Shown in pieces: positions 27,661 to 36,893 of a stretch of DNA of 46,388 nucleotides; the first letter of the stretch is position 1, and each line of letters starts with the position of its first letter. Under the pieces are notes generated by a model, which was not told the origin of the DNA, ran no database searches, and saw nothing but the letters and a program-made list of their open reading frames with translations. The stretch is from Nitrosomonas sp. (GTDB taxonomy: Bacteria; Pseudomonadota; Gammaproteobacteria; Burkholderiales; Nitrosomonadaceae). The position numbers and the translations under genes are program-made. The stretch lies in contig SSFV01000018.1 of NCBI GenBank assembly GCA_008015565.1, positions 1-46,388 on the forward strand, written 5' to 3'.

Positions 27661-29751
27661 ATGTCAAACCCTTTACTTGATTTTTCTGGTTTACCTCATT
27701 TTTCGGAAATTAAGAATGAACATATTAAACCCGCGATTGAGGCATTGTTGAGAGAAAACCGTGCAGTCATTGAAAATGTGCGGGCTGATGTTCGTATACC
27801 AACTTGGGACACCTTTGTTCAGCCTATGGTTGATGCAAACGAGCGCTTGTCTCGAGCTTGGGGGCAGGTGTCACATTTAAATGCGGTTATGAATAACCCA
27901 GAATTAAGAAAAATTTATAATGAAAATCTGCCGGCAATTACGCAATTCTATGCAGAATTATCGCAAGACTTGGTGTTATATGAGAAATTTAAGCAATTGA
28001 AAGCTGGCCCAGATTTCGATCATCTGAATTCGTCACGCAAAAAAATTATTGAAAATGAGCTGCGGGATTTTCGCCTGGGGGGGGCAGAATTATCACCTGA
28101 CAAGAAACAACGATTTTTGCAAATCCAGGAAGAGTTATCGAAGTTGTCTTCACAGTTTAACGATAATTTGCTGGACGCGACGAATGCATTTGCTTTGTTT
28201 ATTGAAGATGAAGAGAGCGTAGCGGGTATTCCGCCTGATGTGCAGCAAACAGCCAGGAAACTGGCTGAAGCGGATTCCAAAGTAGGCTGGAAATTTACTT
28301 TGCATATGCCATCATATCTTCCTGTGATGCAATATGCCGATAATCGTGATCTTCGTGAGAAGATGTATCGCGCCTATGCTACACGAGCCAGTGAATTCGA
28401 TGGCCAAACCGGATCAGATAAAGATAACATGCCGCTGATCAACAGAATATTGGAATTGCGTCTGGAACAAGCGCAGATATTGGGTTACAAAAATTATGCT
28501 GAAGTTTCTCTGGTTACAAAAATGGCAACCTCGCCCCAGCAAGTTCTGGATTTCTTAAGAAAATTAGCACACAGAGCCAAACCCTACGCAGAGCAGGATC
28601 TACATGCACTGCAGCAGTTTGCATTAGAGAAATTAGGGTTAATAAAAGTCGAAGCGTGGGATTTGGCTTATGTCAGCGAGAAATTGCGTCAGGAGCGTTA
28701 TGCTTTTTCCGATCAAGAAGTTAAGCAATATTTTCCCGAAGACAAGGTGTTGGACGGTATGTTTAAATTGGTGCAAAAGCTATATGGTATTCGTATCACC
28801 GCGGCCGCTTCTACTCGTAATATTCAATGTTGGCATTCCGATGTAAAATTTTTTGATATCCACGATGCGACAGGCCAATTAATTGGTCAATTTTACCTTG
28901 ATCTCTATGCGCGTTCTAACAAGCGGGGTGGAGCTTGGATGGATGATGCGATTACACGACGGCGGATCGATATCAAAGACGCTGCAAGTCTGATACAGTT
29001 ACCGGTTGCTTATCTTACTTGTAATTTCTCAGCCCCAGTCAATATAGACCAGCAGGTGCGTCCTGCATTGTTTACTCATGATGAGGTAATTGTTTTGTTT
29101 CATGAATTCGGGCATGGGCTTCATCATTTATTGACACGAATCGAAGACCTGGGGGTATCCGGTATCAATGGAGTCGAGTGGGATGCGGTAGAACTGCCTA
29201 GTCAATTTATGGAGAATTTCTGCTGGGAATGGGAGGTGTTGGCAAGCATGACGCAACATATCGATTCGAAAGAACCTTTACCCAGAACATTATTTGAGAA
29301 AATGCTGAAAGCTAAGAATTTTCAAAGCGGCTTGCAGATGCTTAGGCAGATTGAGTTTGCACTATTCGATATGCATGTGCATTTTGATTTTAAACCGAAT
29401 GACAATAAGTCTGTACTACAACTTCTTGATGATATTCGTAGTGATATTGCTGTAATTGTTCCACCTGACTTTAATCGCTTTCCAAATAGTTTTGCGCATA
29501 TTTTTGCCGGAGGATATGCCGCTGGATATTATAGTTATAAGTGGGCGGAGGTACTTTCGGCTGATGCCTACAGTTTGTTTGAAGAAACAGCTGCCAGCGG
29601 GTTGATCAACGAAGTCGCCGGGAAGCATTTCTTCGAAGAGATCCTGGCTGTGGGAGGTAGCCGGACAGCGCTTGAATCATTTGTTGCATTTCGCGGCCGC
29701 GAACCTGAATTAGATGCATTGTTGCGTCATAATGGAATGGAAATGGCTTGA
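27661..29751 (+). CDS. prlC: oligopeptidase A (M3 metallopeptidase)
   Basis: 696-residue cytoplasmic zinc peptidase degrading short peptides, including cleaved signal peptides. The zinc motif HEFGHGLHH starts at His481, and the downstream glutamate region is GVEWDAVELPSQFMENFCWE. The C-terminal substrate-binding region has FAGGYAAGYYSYKWAEVLSADAY. The N-terminal helical domain begins NPLLDFSGLPHFSEI as in other PrlC proteins. A run of eight Gs (28077-28084) lies within the coding region. It follows pyrC' by 68 bases and may have its own promoter. Confidence 0.96.
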   Translation: MSNPLLDFSGLPHFSEIKNEHIKPAIEALLRENRAVIENVRADVRIPTWDTFVQPMVDANERLSRAWGQVSHLNAVMNNPELRKIYNENLPAITQFYAELSQDLVLYEKFKQLKAGPDFDHLNSSRKKIIENELRDFRLGGAELSPDKKQRFLQIQEELSKLSSQFNDNLLDATNAFALFIEDEESVAGIPPDVQQTARKLAEADSKVGWKFTLHMPSYLPVMQYADNRDLREKMYRAYATRASEFDGQTGSDKDNMPLINRILELRLEQAQILGYKNYAEVSLVTKMATSPQQVLDFLRKLAHRAKPYAEQDLHALQQFALEKLGLIKVEAWDLAYVSEKLRQERYAFSDQEVKQYFPEDKVLDGMFKLVQKLYGIRITAAASTRNIQCWHSDVKFFDIHDATGQLIGQFYLDLYARSNKRGGAWMDDAITRRRIDIKDAASLIQLPVAYLTCNFSAPVNIDQQVRPALFTHDEVIVLFHEFGHGLHHLLTRIEDLGVSGINGVEWDAVELPSQFMENFCWEWEVLASMTQHIDSKEPLPRTLFEKMLKAKNFQSGLQMLRQIEFALFDMHVHFDFKPNDNKSVLQLLDDIRSDIAVIVPPDFNRFPNSFAHIFAGGYAAGYYSYKWAEVLSADAYSLFEETAASGLINEVAGKHFFEEILAVGGSRTALESFVAFRGREPELDALLRHNGMEMA

Positions 29752-30073
29752 GTACAATTGTTACAGTAGCATACAGCGGGAAGGTTTTTGACTTCCTGAG
29801 AATTAATAAATAGCTGAACAGGCTGTTGAAAGCGATCCGTGTAACTGCTTTATCGTTAATTAATAAGTTTAAAGCGCTTATTTATTATATACATACTGCT
29901 TTCTGTATTTGTTTTTGGCTTGTATTGATTGCTTGGCATGTGTTTTTCAACGAACTGTTAAAGTGTAATGTTGTTTGGACGAAATAACATTTTAATTTTA
30001 TGTGTAAGATGTATTGAACCTATTTTATAAATGTGGCAAGATCCATCGAATTTTTAATGAGTTAAATAAAAAA
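29752..30073. other. intergenic region prlC-mlaA with weak inverted repeat pair
   Basis: AT-rich, no gene. AACAGGCTGTTGAAA (29817-29831) is matched at 12 of 15 positions by the reverse complement of 29945-29959, which could mark the ends of a ~143-base miniature element, but no target duplication is seen. GGAAG/CTTCC near 29779-29796 forms a small hairpin without T tract. Confidence 0.35.
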
Positions 30074-30850
30074 ATGAACAATACTATCCGCTCAAAATTG
30101 ATTGCTTTTCTAATATTTAGTTTATTATTAACTGGTTGTGCTTCGACCCGTACGAGTGTTCAAACGGAAAATGGAACGTACGATCCGCTCGAATCAATGA
30201 ACCGCGCTGTTTTTAGTTTTAATGAAATGGTCGATAATCATGTGATGGAACCAGTTGCCAGAGGTTATAAGAAGGTAATGCCCGATCCCCTTGAGTTGGT
30301 GGTAGGTAATTTCTTTTCAAACCTTAATGATGTGGTGGTGCTTACCAACTCTGTTTTACAATTAAATTATGAGAGCGCGCTTGCTAGCGGTGCAAGGATA
30401 GTTGTTAACACGACGTTTGGAATATTCGGATTAATTGACATTGCTAGTGATATCAGCGCTGCAAGCGATGTAAATCTAAATAAACGCAACGAAGATTTTG
30501 GCCAAACTCTTGGGCGATATGGTATCGGAAACGGTCCTTTTATCGTATTGCCTTTCTTGGGGCCCAGCACATTACGCGATACATTCGGAATCGCTGTCGA
30601 TAGTTTCTTTATAGATCCGGTTACGCAAGGTGTAACGGGAGTATTTATGAACAATGTTGATTATCTTAACTCAGTGGCTTTACGGCTACCTGTGGCTACC
30701 GCAAGAACAATAAATACCCGTGCCCAGTTACTTGAGGTGGTGGAAACAATCGATGAAGCAGCACTGGATAAATATGAATTCATGCGCGATGCATATTTGC
30801 AAAGACGTACCAGTTTAGTAAATAACGATGATACTGTAGAAACCAAATAG
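30074..30850 (+). CDS. mlaA: phospholipid-binding lipoprotein MlaA (VacJ)
   Basis: 258-residue outer-membrane lipoprotein that removes misplaced phospholipids from the outer leaflet and passes them to MlaC. The signal peptide ends in the lipobox LLTGC with acylated Cys22. The MlaA fold follows: DPLESMNRAVFSFNEMVDNHV, FFSNLNDVVVLTNSVLQ, RIVVNTTFGIFGLIDIA and EDFGQTLGRYGIGNGPFIVLPFLGPS. I chose the ATG at 30074 because it places a basic n-region and lipobox correctly; the open frame starts 20 codons earlier. The mlaFEDCB transport genes are not adjacent. Confidence 0.93.
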   Translation: MNNTIRSKLIAFLIFSLLLTGCASTRTSVQTENGTYDPLESMNRAVFSFNEMVDNHVMEPVARGYKKVMPDPLELVVGNFFSNLNDVVVLTNSVLQLNYESALASGARIVVNTTFGIFGLIDIASDISAASDVNLNKRNEDFGQTLGRYGIGNGPFIVLPFLGPSTLRDTFGIAVDSFFIDPVTQGVTGVFMNNVDYLNSVALRLPVATARTINTRAQLLEVVETIDEAALDKYEFMRDAYLQRRTSLVNNDDTVETK

Positions 30851-31188
30851 CATGAACGATTAAAACAGGCATTAATTTTAGAAGCTGTGTAATTTAGTGA
30901 CAAGATAGATTGTTTTGCGAGATTTGTACGGGGCATGTCATTTTTTGTTTTTCTGCATAATTGTTTTTCCCGGCTTTTTACTGCTAGCCTGATAAGCCAT
31001 TGATAGATGGCTTATCTAAGTCAATGTATCAGTTTCGCTGATTCCAATTGCAATAAAATAAGATAAAACTATGGCACTCAAACTTGGTAATTAATAAAGC
31101 GGCTTTATATGGATAAAGCGTTTTCCTAAGCTGAGTTTTTTATAGGTAAGAAAAATTGAGTGAAGTTTTAAAATAACGGAGACCTTTA
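30851..31188. other. intergenic region mlaA to rubredoxin-reductase-like gene
   Basis: About 340 AT-rich bases without a gene. It contains a perfect 10-bp hairpin (30991-31016), listed separately. A smaller hairpin ATAAAG-CGG-CTTTAT lies at 31094-31108, and its left-arm sequence ATAAAGCG recurs at 31113-31120. No recognisable riboswitch. Confidence 0.5.
30991..31016. repeat. perfect inverted repeat, 10-bp stem and 6-base loop
   Basis: GATAAGCCAT (30991-31000) and ATGGCTTATC (31007-31016) flank TGATAG. The stem is perfect and GC-poor. It is not followed by a T tract on either strand, although a run of Ts lies upstream (30939-30985). It may be an operator, an mRNA structure or the terminator of mlaA with an atypical tail. 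Confidence 0.6.
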
Positions 31189-32340
31189 ATGACTAATCAG
31201 GTAGTTATTGTGGGAAGCGGATTGGCTGGCTATGCCGTGGCTCGTGAGCTACGGAAGCTTAATACAGAAATTCCAATAACTATGCTGTCAGCAGATCACG
31301 GTGGTTTTTATTCAAAGCCGATGTTATCAAATGCCTTATCGTTAGGTAAAACACCTGCATCGATCATAAATAGTGATGCCGCGCAAATGTCATTGCAATT
31401 GAAGATTGTGATTCGTCCTAATTGCCGTGTTGTGAGAATTGAACAATCACGGAATGTGTTAACGTTGGCAAGCGGGGAAGAAATCTTATATGGACAACTG
31501 GTTCTGGCATTAGGTGCTGATCAAATTCATCTTCCTTTGCAAGGCAGTGGTGTGGCGGGAATATTAACTATTAATGATGTCGATGATTATCAGACCTTTC
31601 GTGATGCCTTACAGGGTAAAAAGCGAGTGTGCATCATTGGTGCGGGTTTGATTGGTTGTGAGTTTGCAAACGATTTGGCGTCTGCGGGTTATCAAGTCGA
31701 TGTGATCGATATCAGTGTCCAGCCTTTAGGAAGACTTTTGCCGGCGGTTGCGGGCTCTTATATTAAGAATAAGCTTGAGGCGGCTGGTGTGACTTTTCAT
31801 TTGAATACAACAGTTCAAAACGTCGATCAGGTAGAGAAGCAATTTGGTTTGACACTCACCAATGGCGAATTAGTCGAGTCTGATTTGGTGCTGTCTTCCG
31901 TGGGTTTGCGTCCTCGAACTCAGCTTGCGGAAGCTGCAGGTATTCAAATTAATCGCGGTATTGCAGTCGATCGCTTTTTACAAACACGATTTCCGGATAT
32001 CTTCGCTTTGGGTGATTGTGCAGAAGTTGAAGGCCATGTACTCCCCTTCGTAATGCCAATTATGCACGCTGGCAGAGCCTTGGCAGCAACGCTTGCGGGT
32101 AGGCCTACGCCGGTCCACTATCCAGCTATGCCGGTAATAATCAAGATACCAGCATGTCCGACGGTGGTCTCCCCGCCTGATTTTAATGTAAAGGGTGAAT
32201 GGCAAGTCGAAGCTGATGAGAATGGAGTAATAGCGCTATATCGGGATAATGCGGGTAATTTACTTGGTTTTGCATTATTAGGCGCGGCGACAAAAGAAAA
32301 AAATAATCTTACATCTCAATTGCCAGATATATTAACTTGA
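31189..32340 (+). CDS. rubredoxin-NAD+ reductase-like FAD/NAD(P) oxidoreductase
   Basis: 383-residue pyridine-nucleotide-disulphide-type flavoprotein without a redox-active cysteine pair. The FAD motif is VVIVGSGLAGYAVARELR at residues 5-22, followed by FYSKPMLSNALS as in rubredoxin reductases. The NAD(P) motif is VCIIGAGLIGCEFANDLAS near 146-164, and IFALGDCAEVEG is the second FAD contact. The C-terminal domain has PVIIKIPACPTVVSPP. It probably transfers electrons from NAD(P)H to rubredoxin, but no rubredoxin gene lies in the window. The GGAG ribosome site and ATG at 31189 are clear. Confidence 0.82.
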   Translation: MTNQVVIVGSGLAGYAVARELRKLNTEIPITMLSADHGGFYSKPMLSNALSLGKTPASIINSDAAQMSLQLKIVIRPNCRVVRIEQSRNVLTLASGEEILYGQLVLALGADQIHLPLQGSGVAGILTINDVDDYQTFRDALQGKKRVCIIGAGLIGCEFANDLASAGYQVDVIDISVQPLGRLLPAVAGSYIKNKLEAAGVTFHLNTTVQNVDQVEKQFGLTLTNGELVESDLVLSSVGLRPRTQLAEAAGIQINRGIAVDRFLQTRFPDIFALGDCAEVEGHVLPFVMPIMHAGRALAATLAGRPTPVHYPAMPVIIKIPACPTVVSPPDFNVKGEWQVEADENGVIALYRDNAGNLLGFALLGAATKEKNNLTSQLPDILT

Positions 32341-32364
32341 AATTATTATTCGTTTTATCTCACT

Positions 32365-32388
32365 GCGAATGCGAATGCGAATGCGAAT
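32365..32388. repeat. hexanucleotide tandem repeat (GCGAAT)4
   Basis: Four perfect copies of GCGAAT lie in the 71-base gap between the flavoprotein and yciB, ending 23 bases before the yciB ATG. Copy-number change here would alter spacing to any yciB promoter or leader. Confidence 0.9.
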
Positions 32389-32411
32389 GTTGATGTCAAC
32401 TAATTGAAATA

Positions 32412-33002
32412 ATGAAATTTTTATTTGATCTCTTTCCTGTTATTCTATTTTTTGTAGCCTTTAAGGCTTACAATATTTTTATTGCAACCGCAGTCGCGAT
32501 TGTGGCAGTGATTATACAGATTTCCTGGCTATGGGTCCGGTATCGCCAGGTGGAGAAGATGATGTGGCTAAATTTATTCATTATTATTGTACTTGGCGGT
32601 GCAACCTTATCATTCCAAGATGAGATATTTATCAAATGGAAACCTACTGTCTTGTATTGGTTAATTGCAACCATTTTGTTGATGTCTAATCACATTTTTA
32701 GAAAAAATTTGATTCAAGCATTGCTCGAGAAGCAAATGACTGTACCTGAAATTATTTGGAATAAACTGAATTTGAGCTGGGTAGGTTTTTTTCTATTAAT
32801 GGGTTGCATCAATCTTATTGTTGCATTTAATTTCACAATAGATACCTGGGTTACTTTTAAACTATTTGGAGCTACTGGATTGATGCTTGCATTTATAGTC
32901 GTGCAAGTATTAATCTTAGGAAAATATTTAAAAGATGATGCGCAAGTGCTTGTTATCAATGAGCGAGATGATTTTGCCAGCAAGAGGACGAATAAGGATT
33001 AA
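32412..33002 (+). CDS. yciB: septation/intracellular-septation protein YciB (IspZ)
   Basis: 196-residue inner-membrane protein with about five hydrophobic helices. The N-terminus [20 protein letters not shown] is diagnostic of the YciB/IspA family, followed by [22 protein letters not shown], another family hallmark. It helps maintain the cell envelope and division; its biochemical activity is unsettled. The stop codon overlaps the yciI start by one base (TAATG), and the pair is commonly linked in proteobacteria. Confidence 0.93.
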   Translation: MKFLFDLFPVILFFVAFKAYNIFIATAVAIVAVIIQISWLWVRYRQVEKMMWLNLFIIIVLGGATLSFQDEIFIKWKPTVLYWLIATILLMSNHIFRKNLIQALLEKQMTVPEIIWNKLNLSWVGFFLLMGCINLIVAFNFTIDTWVTFKLFGATGLMLAFIVVQVLILGKYLKDDAQVLVINERDDFASKRTNKD

Positions 33003-33307
33003 TGATGTTATATGTTATTAATGGCGAAGATATTCCGGATAGTCTGGAGAAAAGAATGACTGTTCGCTCGGAACATTTGAAAAGAATTCAAGCACTGCAA
33101 GAGGAAGGGCGTTTAATCTTGGCTGGACCGTATCCAACGATAGACAGCCAGGATCCGGGAACAGCGGGTTTTTCAGGTAGCCTGATCATTGCCGAATTTG
33201 ATTCGTTGCAAGCTGCGCAATCTTGGGCCGATGCGGATCCTTATGTCATTTCGGGTGTTTATCATAAAGTGACGGTTAAGCCTTTCAAGAAAGTATTGCC
33301 AGTATAG
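33002..33307 (+). CDS. yciI: YciI family protein
   Basis: 101-residue protein of the YciI (ferredoxin-like alpha-beta dimer) family. Signatures are [28 protein letters not shown] and [23 protein letters not shown], with the conserved His and Asp of the putative active site. The family is related to muconolactone isomerase-like folds; no reaction is established. The start at 33002 is coupled to the yciB stop; an adjacent ATG at 33005 is equally possible. Confidence 0.92.
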   Translation: MMLYVINGEDIPDSLEKRMTVRSEHLKRIQALQEEGRLILAGPYPTIDSQDPGTAGFSGSLIIAEFDSLQAAQSWADADPYVISGVYHKVTVKPFKKVLPV

Positions 33308-33445
33308 CATTCTGACTCATCAAGTTGATTCAAAGTAAATTATGCCATGCAAAGATACACGTTAGCCGAGTTAAGGCGTATACTTTCCACTAGCGAGAAA
33401 TATTTAGCAAAAACAAACTTTATCCAAATCAGAAAAGGAAATTCC

Positions 33446-34240
33446 ATGCGTTTGACGAAATTTTCACAAGTAATGATAGTTAGTTTTTTGAGTTTGGTTG
33501 TTTTACCAGCGCAAGCTCAGTCATCCGGTGCTGTAGCTAAAGTGAACGGAGTAGTAATTCCGCAATCGCGCCTGGATCTGATGGTAAAAGCCGGTGTTGC
33601 TCAGGGGCAGCAAGATGGGCCAGAAATGAGGAAGGCATTGCGTGAAAATTTAATTGCTGAGGAAATTCTTGCACAGGAAGCAATTAAAAAGAAATTAGAT
33701 AAAGATCCGGAAGTCGTTACACAGCTCGATTTAGCCCGCCAAGCGGTTTTAGTTAGGGCTTTTCAGGCTGATTACATAAAGAATAATGAAGTCAGCGATG
33801 AAACGTTGCGTAAAGAATATGAAATGCTTAAAGTTCAAATGGGCGACAAAGAATATAAAGCGCGTCATATTTTAGTTGATAGTGAGAGTGCTGCGCGAGA
33901 CATTATCGCTAGTCTTAAGAAGGGTGGTAATTTTGCCAAAATTGCAGCAGAAAAATCTATAGATGATGGAAGCAAAGAAAATGGCGGAGAGCTTAATTGG
34001 AGTCCTCCGGCAGCCTATGTCAGACCATTTTCTGAGGCGCTAGTGAAACTGTCTAAAGGAGGTTTGACTGATCAGCCCGTACAAACTTCTTTTGGCTGGC
34101 ATGTAATCCAATTGATGGATACGCGGCCAATGGAAGTCCCGCCATTTGAAGAGGTTAAGCAGAATATACAGCAGCGCGTATTACAACGTGAGTTTGCAAC
34201 CGTTGTGCAGGATCTGCGCAGTAAAGCGAAAGTAGAGTAA
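33446..34240 (+). CDS. periplasmic parvulin-type peptidyl-prolyl isomerase (PpiC/SurA family)
   Basis: 264-residue exported foldase. The signal peptide MRLTKFSQVMIVSFLSLVVLPAQA is cut before QSSGAV. An N-terminal SurA-like helical segment with ALRENLIAEEILAQEA follows. The parvulin domain (about 130-225) carries YKARHILVDSESAARDIIASL, GGELNWSPPAAYVRPFSEAL and QTSFGWHVIQLMDTR. I chose the ATG at 33446, which has an AAAGGAAA ribosome site and starts the signal peptide; the open frame begins 33 codons earlier but that part has no signal. It sits downstream of yciB-yciI and converges on alr. Confidence 0.9.
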   Translation: MRLTKFSQVMIVSFLSLVVLPAQAQSSGAVAKVNGVVIPQSRLDLMVKAGVAQGQQDGPEMRKALRENLIAEEILAQEAIKKKLDKDPEVVTQLDLARQAVLVRAFQADYIKNNEVSDETLRKEYEMLKVQMGDKEYKARHILVDSESAARDIIASLKKGGNFAKIAAEKSIDDGSKENGGELNWSPPAAYVRPFSEALVKLSKGGLTDQPVQTSFGWHVIQLMDTRPMEVPPFEEVKQNIQQRVLQREFATVVQDLRSKAKVE

Positions 34241-34289
34241 AATTAATTGAATGAATAAGAAATCACGAGTTGATAAAGTTTCTCAAGAT

Positions 34290-35363
34290 TTAGTATGCAA
34301 CTTTTTCTACTCGTGGTGCGAGAGCACAAAGTAGTTCGTAACTTGTTGTACCAGCGTGACGCGCAACTTCATCAACCGGCACCTCTTTTCCCCACAAAAT
34401 AACCGGGCTATTAAGTTCGGCATTTTTGATTTCTGTGAGATCAATAGCCAGCATATCCATAGATACCCGGCCTAATAGTCGGCTACGCTGATTATTTACC
34501 AAAACTGGTGTGTTCGTAGATGCATGGCGAGGATATCCATCAGCATAACCGCAAGCGACAATGCCAATCCGCATTGCCCGGTCAGCTTGAAACAAACCAT
34601 GGTAACCTACTCTATCGCCACATTTTATTTGGTGTATTGCAATGATTTTGCTAGATAATGTCATGACAGGCTGCAGCTTCAGATTTGATGCTTGTTGATC
34701 AGCAAAAGGCGATGCGCCATAAAGCATAATTCCAGGACGCACCCATTCAGCATGCGTTTGGGGATAACGAATAATCGCTGCTGAATTTGCAAGTGAGCGA
34801 GGGTAATTGTACTCTTTCGTGGCAAGTTCAAAACACTGCAATTGCTGCGTTACATTTTCTTGTTGAGAAGATTGATCGGCACACGCAAAATGTGTCATGA
34901 GTGTGATGCTGCTTGCACATCTGTTCTCTCTTAACTTTCTAATAATTTTAGGGAATTGTCCGGGCTGAAACCCTAAACGGTTCATGCCGGTATTGATTTT
35001 TATAAATAAATCCAATTTGCAGTGACTAGAACTTAACAGCATCGCTAGTTGCTCATCATGATGAATGACAGCACTTAATTGATATTGTTCGAACAGCGCT
35101 AACTCCTGAATAGAAAAGAAACCCTCCAAAAGCAAAATAGGCTGCTTAAAACCAGAATTTCGCAGTGCAATTGCAGCATCCAGTTCAAGTAACGCGAATC
35201 CGTCAGCAGCCTTTAATGCATGAGCACTCGATAGAATTCCATGTCCGTAGGCATCGGCCTTGATAACTGCCATAATTCGCGCGTGGGGGACATATTGACG
35301 TACTACGGATAGGTTATGTGCTAAAGCCGATAGATCAATAAAAGCATTGGTAGGGCGCGGCAT
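34290..35363 (-). CDS. alr: alanine racemase
   Basis: 357-residue PLP enzyme making D-alanine for peptidoglycan. The PLP lysine is Lys35 in AVIKADAYGHG. The catalytic tyrosine lies in DRVGYHGLF, and other motifs are FIKINTGMNRLGF, ANSAAI, VRPGIMLYGASPF and GRVSMDMLAIDLT. The ATG at 35363 is preferred over the TTG three bases earlier. It is divergent from lplT across about 220 bases and converges on the PpiC-type gene. Confidence 0.96.
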   Translation of the reverse strand: MPRPTNAFIDLSALAHNLSVVRQYVPHARIMAVIKADAYGHGILSSAHALKAADGFALLELDAAIALRNSGFKQPILLLEGFFSIQELALFEQYQLSAVIHHDEQLAMLLSSSHCKLDLFIKINTGMNRLGFQPGQFPKIIRKLRENRCASSITLMTHFACADQSSQQENVTQQLQCFELATKEYNYPRSLANSAAIIRYPQTHAEWVRPGIMLYGASPFADQQASNLKLQPVMTLSSKIIAIHQIKCGDRVGYHGLFQADRAMRIGIVACGYADGYPRHASTNTPVLVNNQRSRLLGRVSMDMLAIDLTEIKNAELNSPVILWGKEVPVDEVARHAGTTSYELLCALAPRVEKVAY

Positions 35364-35582
35364 CAATTGTGTCCAAAAGCTGAGGTGAAAAAAGATTTTT
35401 AGTTTTTATATTATTCTAAATTAAGTGCAAGTTGTAACCTAACTTTCATGCATTGATGCATGGATAGTATGCTAATCTCGCGCTAAAAAATAATGTGATG
35501 ATGAAATGTGCATACGCCTATGTCAGCCATTCTCTACTAAAAATAAAATGTACTAGAAAAATTAACTTTGTAAGGAAATAGC

Positions 35583-36857
35583 TTGGAACGCGGTTTTTAT
35601 ACGATTATGGCAGCGCAGTTTTTTTCTTCTTTAGCTGATAATGCGCTACTGGTTGTGGCGATTGCTTTGCTGATTGATTTGCATGCTCCTGCCTACTTAA
35701 CCCCCATGCTTAAATTTGTTTTTGTACTGTTTTACGTCATTCTTGCACCTTTTGTTGGCGCATTTGCCGATTCGATGCCTAAAGGGCGTGTGATGTTTTT
35801 TAGCAATAGTATTAAAATTATAGGCTGTGGCTTATTGTTTATTGCTATGCATCAGTATTTTGCTTTGACGGCTTATGCGGTTGTGGGTCTGGGTGCGGCA
35901 GCCTATTCACCTGCTAAATATGGCATATTAACTGAATTATTGCCGCCCGAGAAGTTAGTGATTGCTAATGGCTGGATTGAAGGATTAACAGTTGCTTCCA
36001 TAGTGCTGGGAACGGTATTGGGTGGAGTTCTGATTACCCCAGCGGTTGCGGATGTATTATTGAGATTTGATTTTCCTTTTATCAATACTGGTATCGATAG
36101 TGCGCTGGAAAGTGGCATTGTGTTGATAGCTGCCGTCTACGCAATTGCTGCGCTATTTAATTTGTATATTCCTAATACCGGTGTAGATCATCGTATTCCT
36201 AAGAAGAATGTTTTTTTTCTTATTCATGAATTTAGTCATTGCGTGAAGCTGTTATGGACAGACAAGCTTGGACAAATTTCTCTTGCAGTGACCACTTTGT
36301 TTTGGGGAGCCGGTGCAACGTTGCAGTTCATTGTTTTGAAATGGGCTGAAGTATCACTGAATTTTCCGCTCAATCAGGCTGCCCAGCTTCAAGGCGTAGT
36401 TGCTTTGGGTATTGCAGCGGGAGCTATCCTGGCAGCGCGATGGGTTTCACTGCGCCAGTCTGTGAAGGTAATTCCACTAGGCATCGCTATGGGTATTGTG
36501 GTAATGATCATGATATTGGTAAAGGATTTGTGGATTGCAATTATTTTATTGATGCTAATCGGGGGGTTGGCTGGATTCTTTGTTGTGCCGATGAATGCCT
36601 TGCTGCAGCACCGTGGTCACATTTTGATGGGAGCCGGACATTCTATTGCGGTTCAAAACTTCAATGAAAATTTAAGCATTTTGGTAATGCTATCAATTTA
36701 TGCTTTGCTGATATTGCTGGAAGTGCATATTTATGCTGTCATTGCGCTTTTCGGAATGTTTGTGTCGGTTATGATGACACTCATCCGGAAATGGCATCTT
36801 CTGAATCAAAGTAAGGAAGATTCATTGCATCTCATCGGTGCAAAAAAAATACATTGA
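35583..36857 (+). CDS. lplT: lysophospholipid transporter LplT (MFS)
   Basis: 424-residue inner-membrane protein with about twelve hydrophobic helices, family of LplT, which flips lysophospholipids inward for re-acylation. Signatures: GFYTIMAAQFFSSLADNALL, GAFADSMPKGRVMFFSN, AYSPAKYGILTELLPPEKLV and GFFVVPMNALLQHRG. The start is a TTG at 35583, supported by AAGGAAA eight bases upstream; the first ATG (residue 9) would cut into the first helix. The acyltransferase gene aas is not present here. It converges on udg. Confidence 0.92.
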   Translation: MERGFYTIMAAQFFSSLADNALLVVAIALLIDLHAPAYLTPMLKFVFVLFYVILAPFVGAFADSMPKGRVMFFSNSIKIIGCGLLFIAMHQYFALTAYAVVGLGAAAYSPAKYGILTELLPPEKLVIANGWIEGLTVASIVLGTVLGGVLITPAVADVLLRFDFPFINTGIDSALESGIVLIAAVYAIAALFNLYIPNTGVDHRIPKKNVFFLIHEFSHCVKLLWTDKLGQISLAVTTLFWGAGATLQFIVLKWAEVSLNFPLNQAAQLQGVVALGIAAGAILAARWVSLRQSVKVIPLGIAMGIVVMIMILVKDLWIAIILLMLIGGLAGFFVVPMNALLQHRGHILMGAGHSIAVQNFNENLSILVMLSIYALLILLEVHIYAVIALFGMFVSVMMTLIRKWHLLNQSKEDSLHLIGAKKIH

Positions 36858-36893
36858 TTCCGGCGCGATAATTCAAAAAAGTTGGATAATTTT

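Noticed and set aside
28077..28084. G8 run in prlC as a phase-variation switch
   Set aside because: Shorter than usual contingency tracts and inside a housekeeping peptidase; noted only as a weak parallel to the rpiA tract.
33347..33445. N-terminal 33-residue extension of the PpiC-type isomerase
   Set aside because: The downstream ATG has the ribosome site and starts a normal signal peptide.
34263..34315. CACGAGT/ACTCGTG inverted repeat as a terminator for the PpiC-type gene or alr
   Set aside because: Loop of about 40 bases and only 7 bp of stem, one arm inside alr; not convincing.
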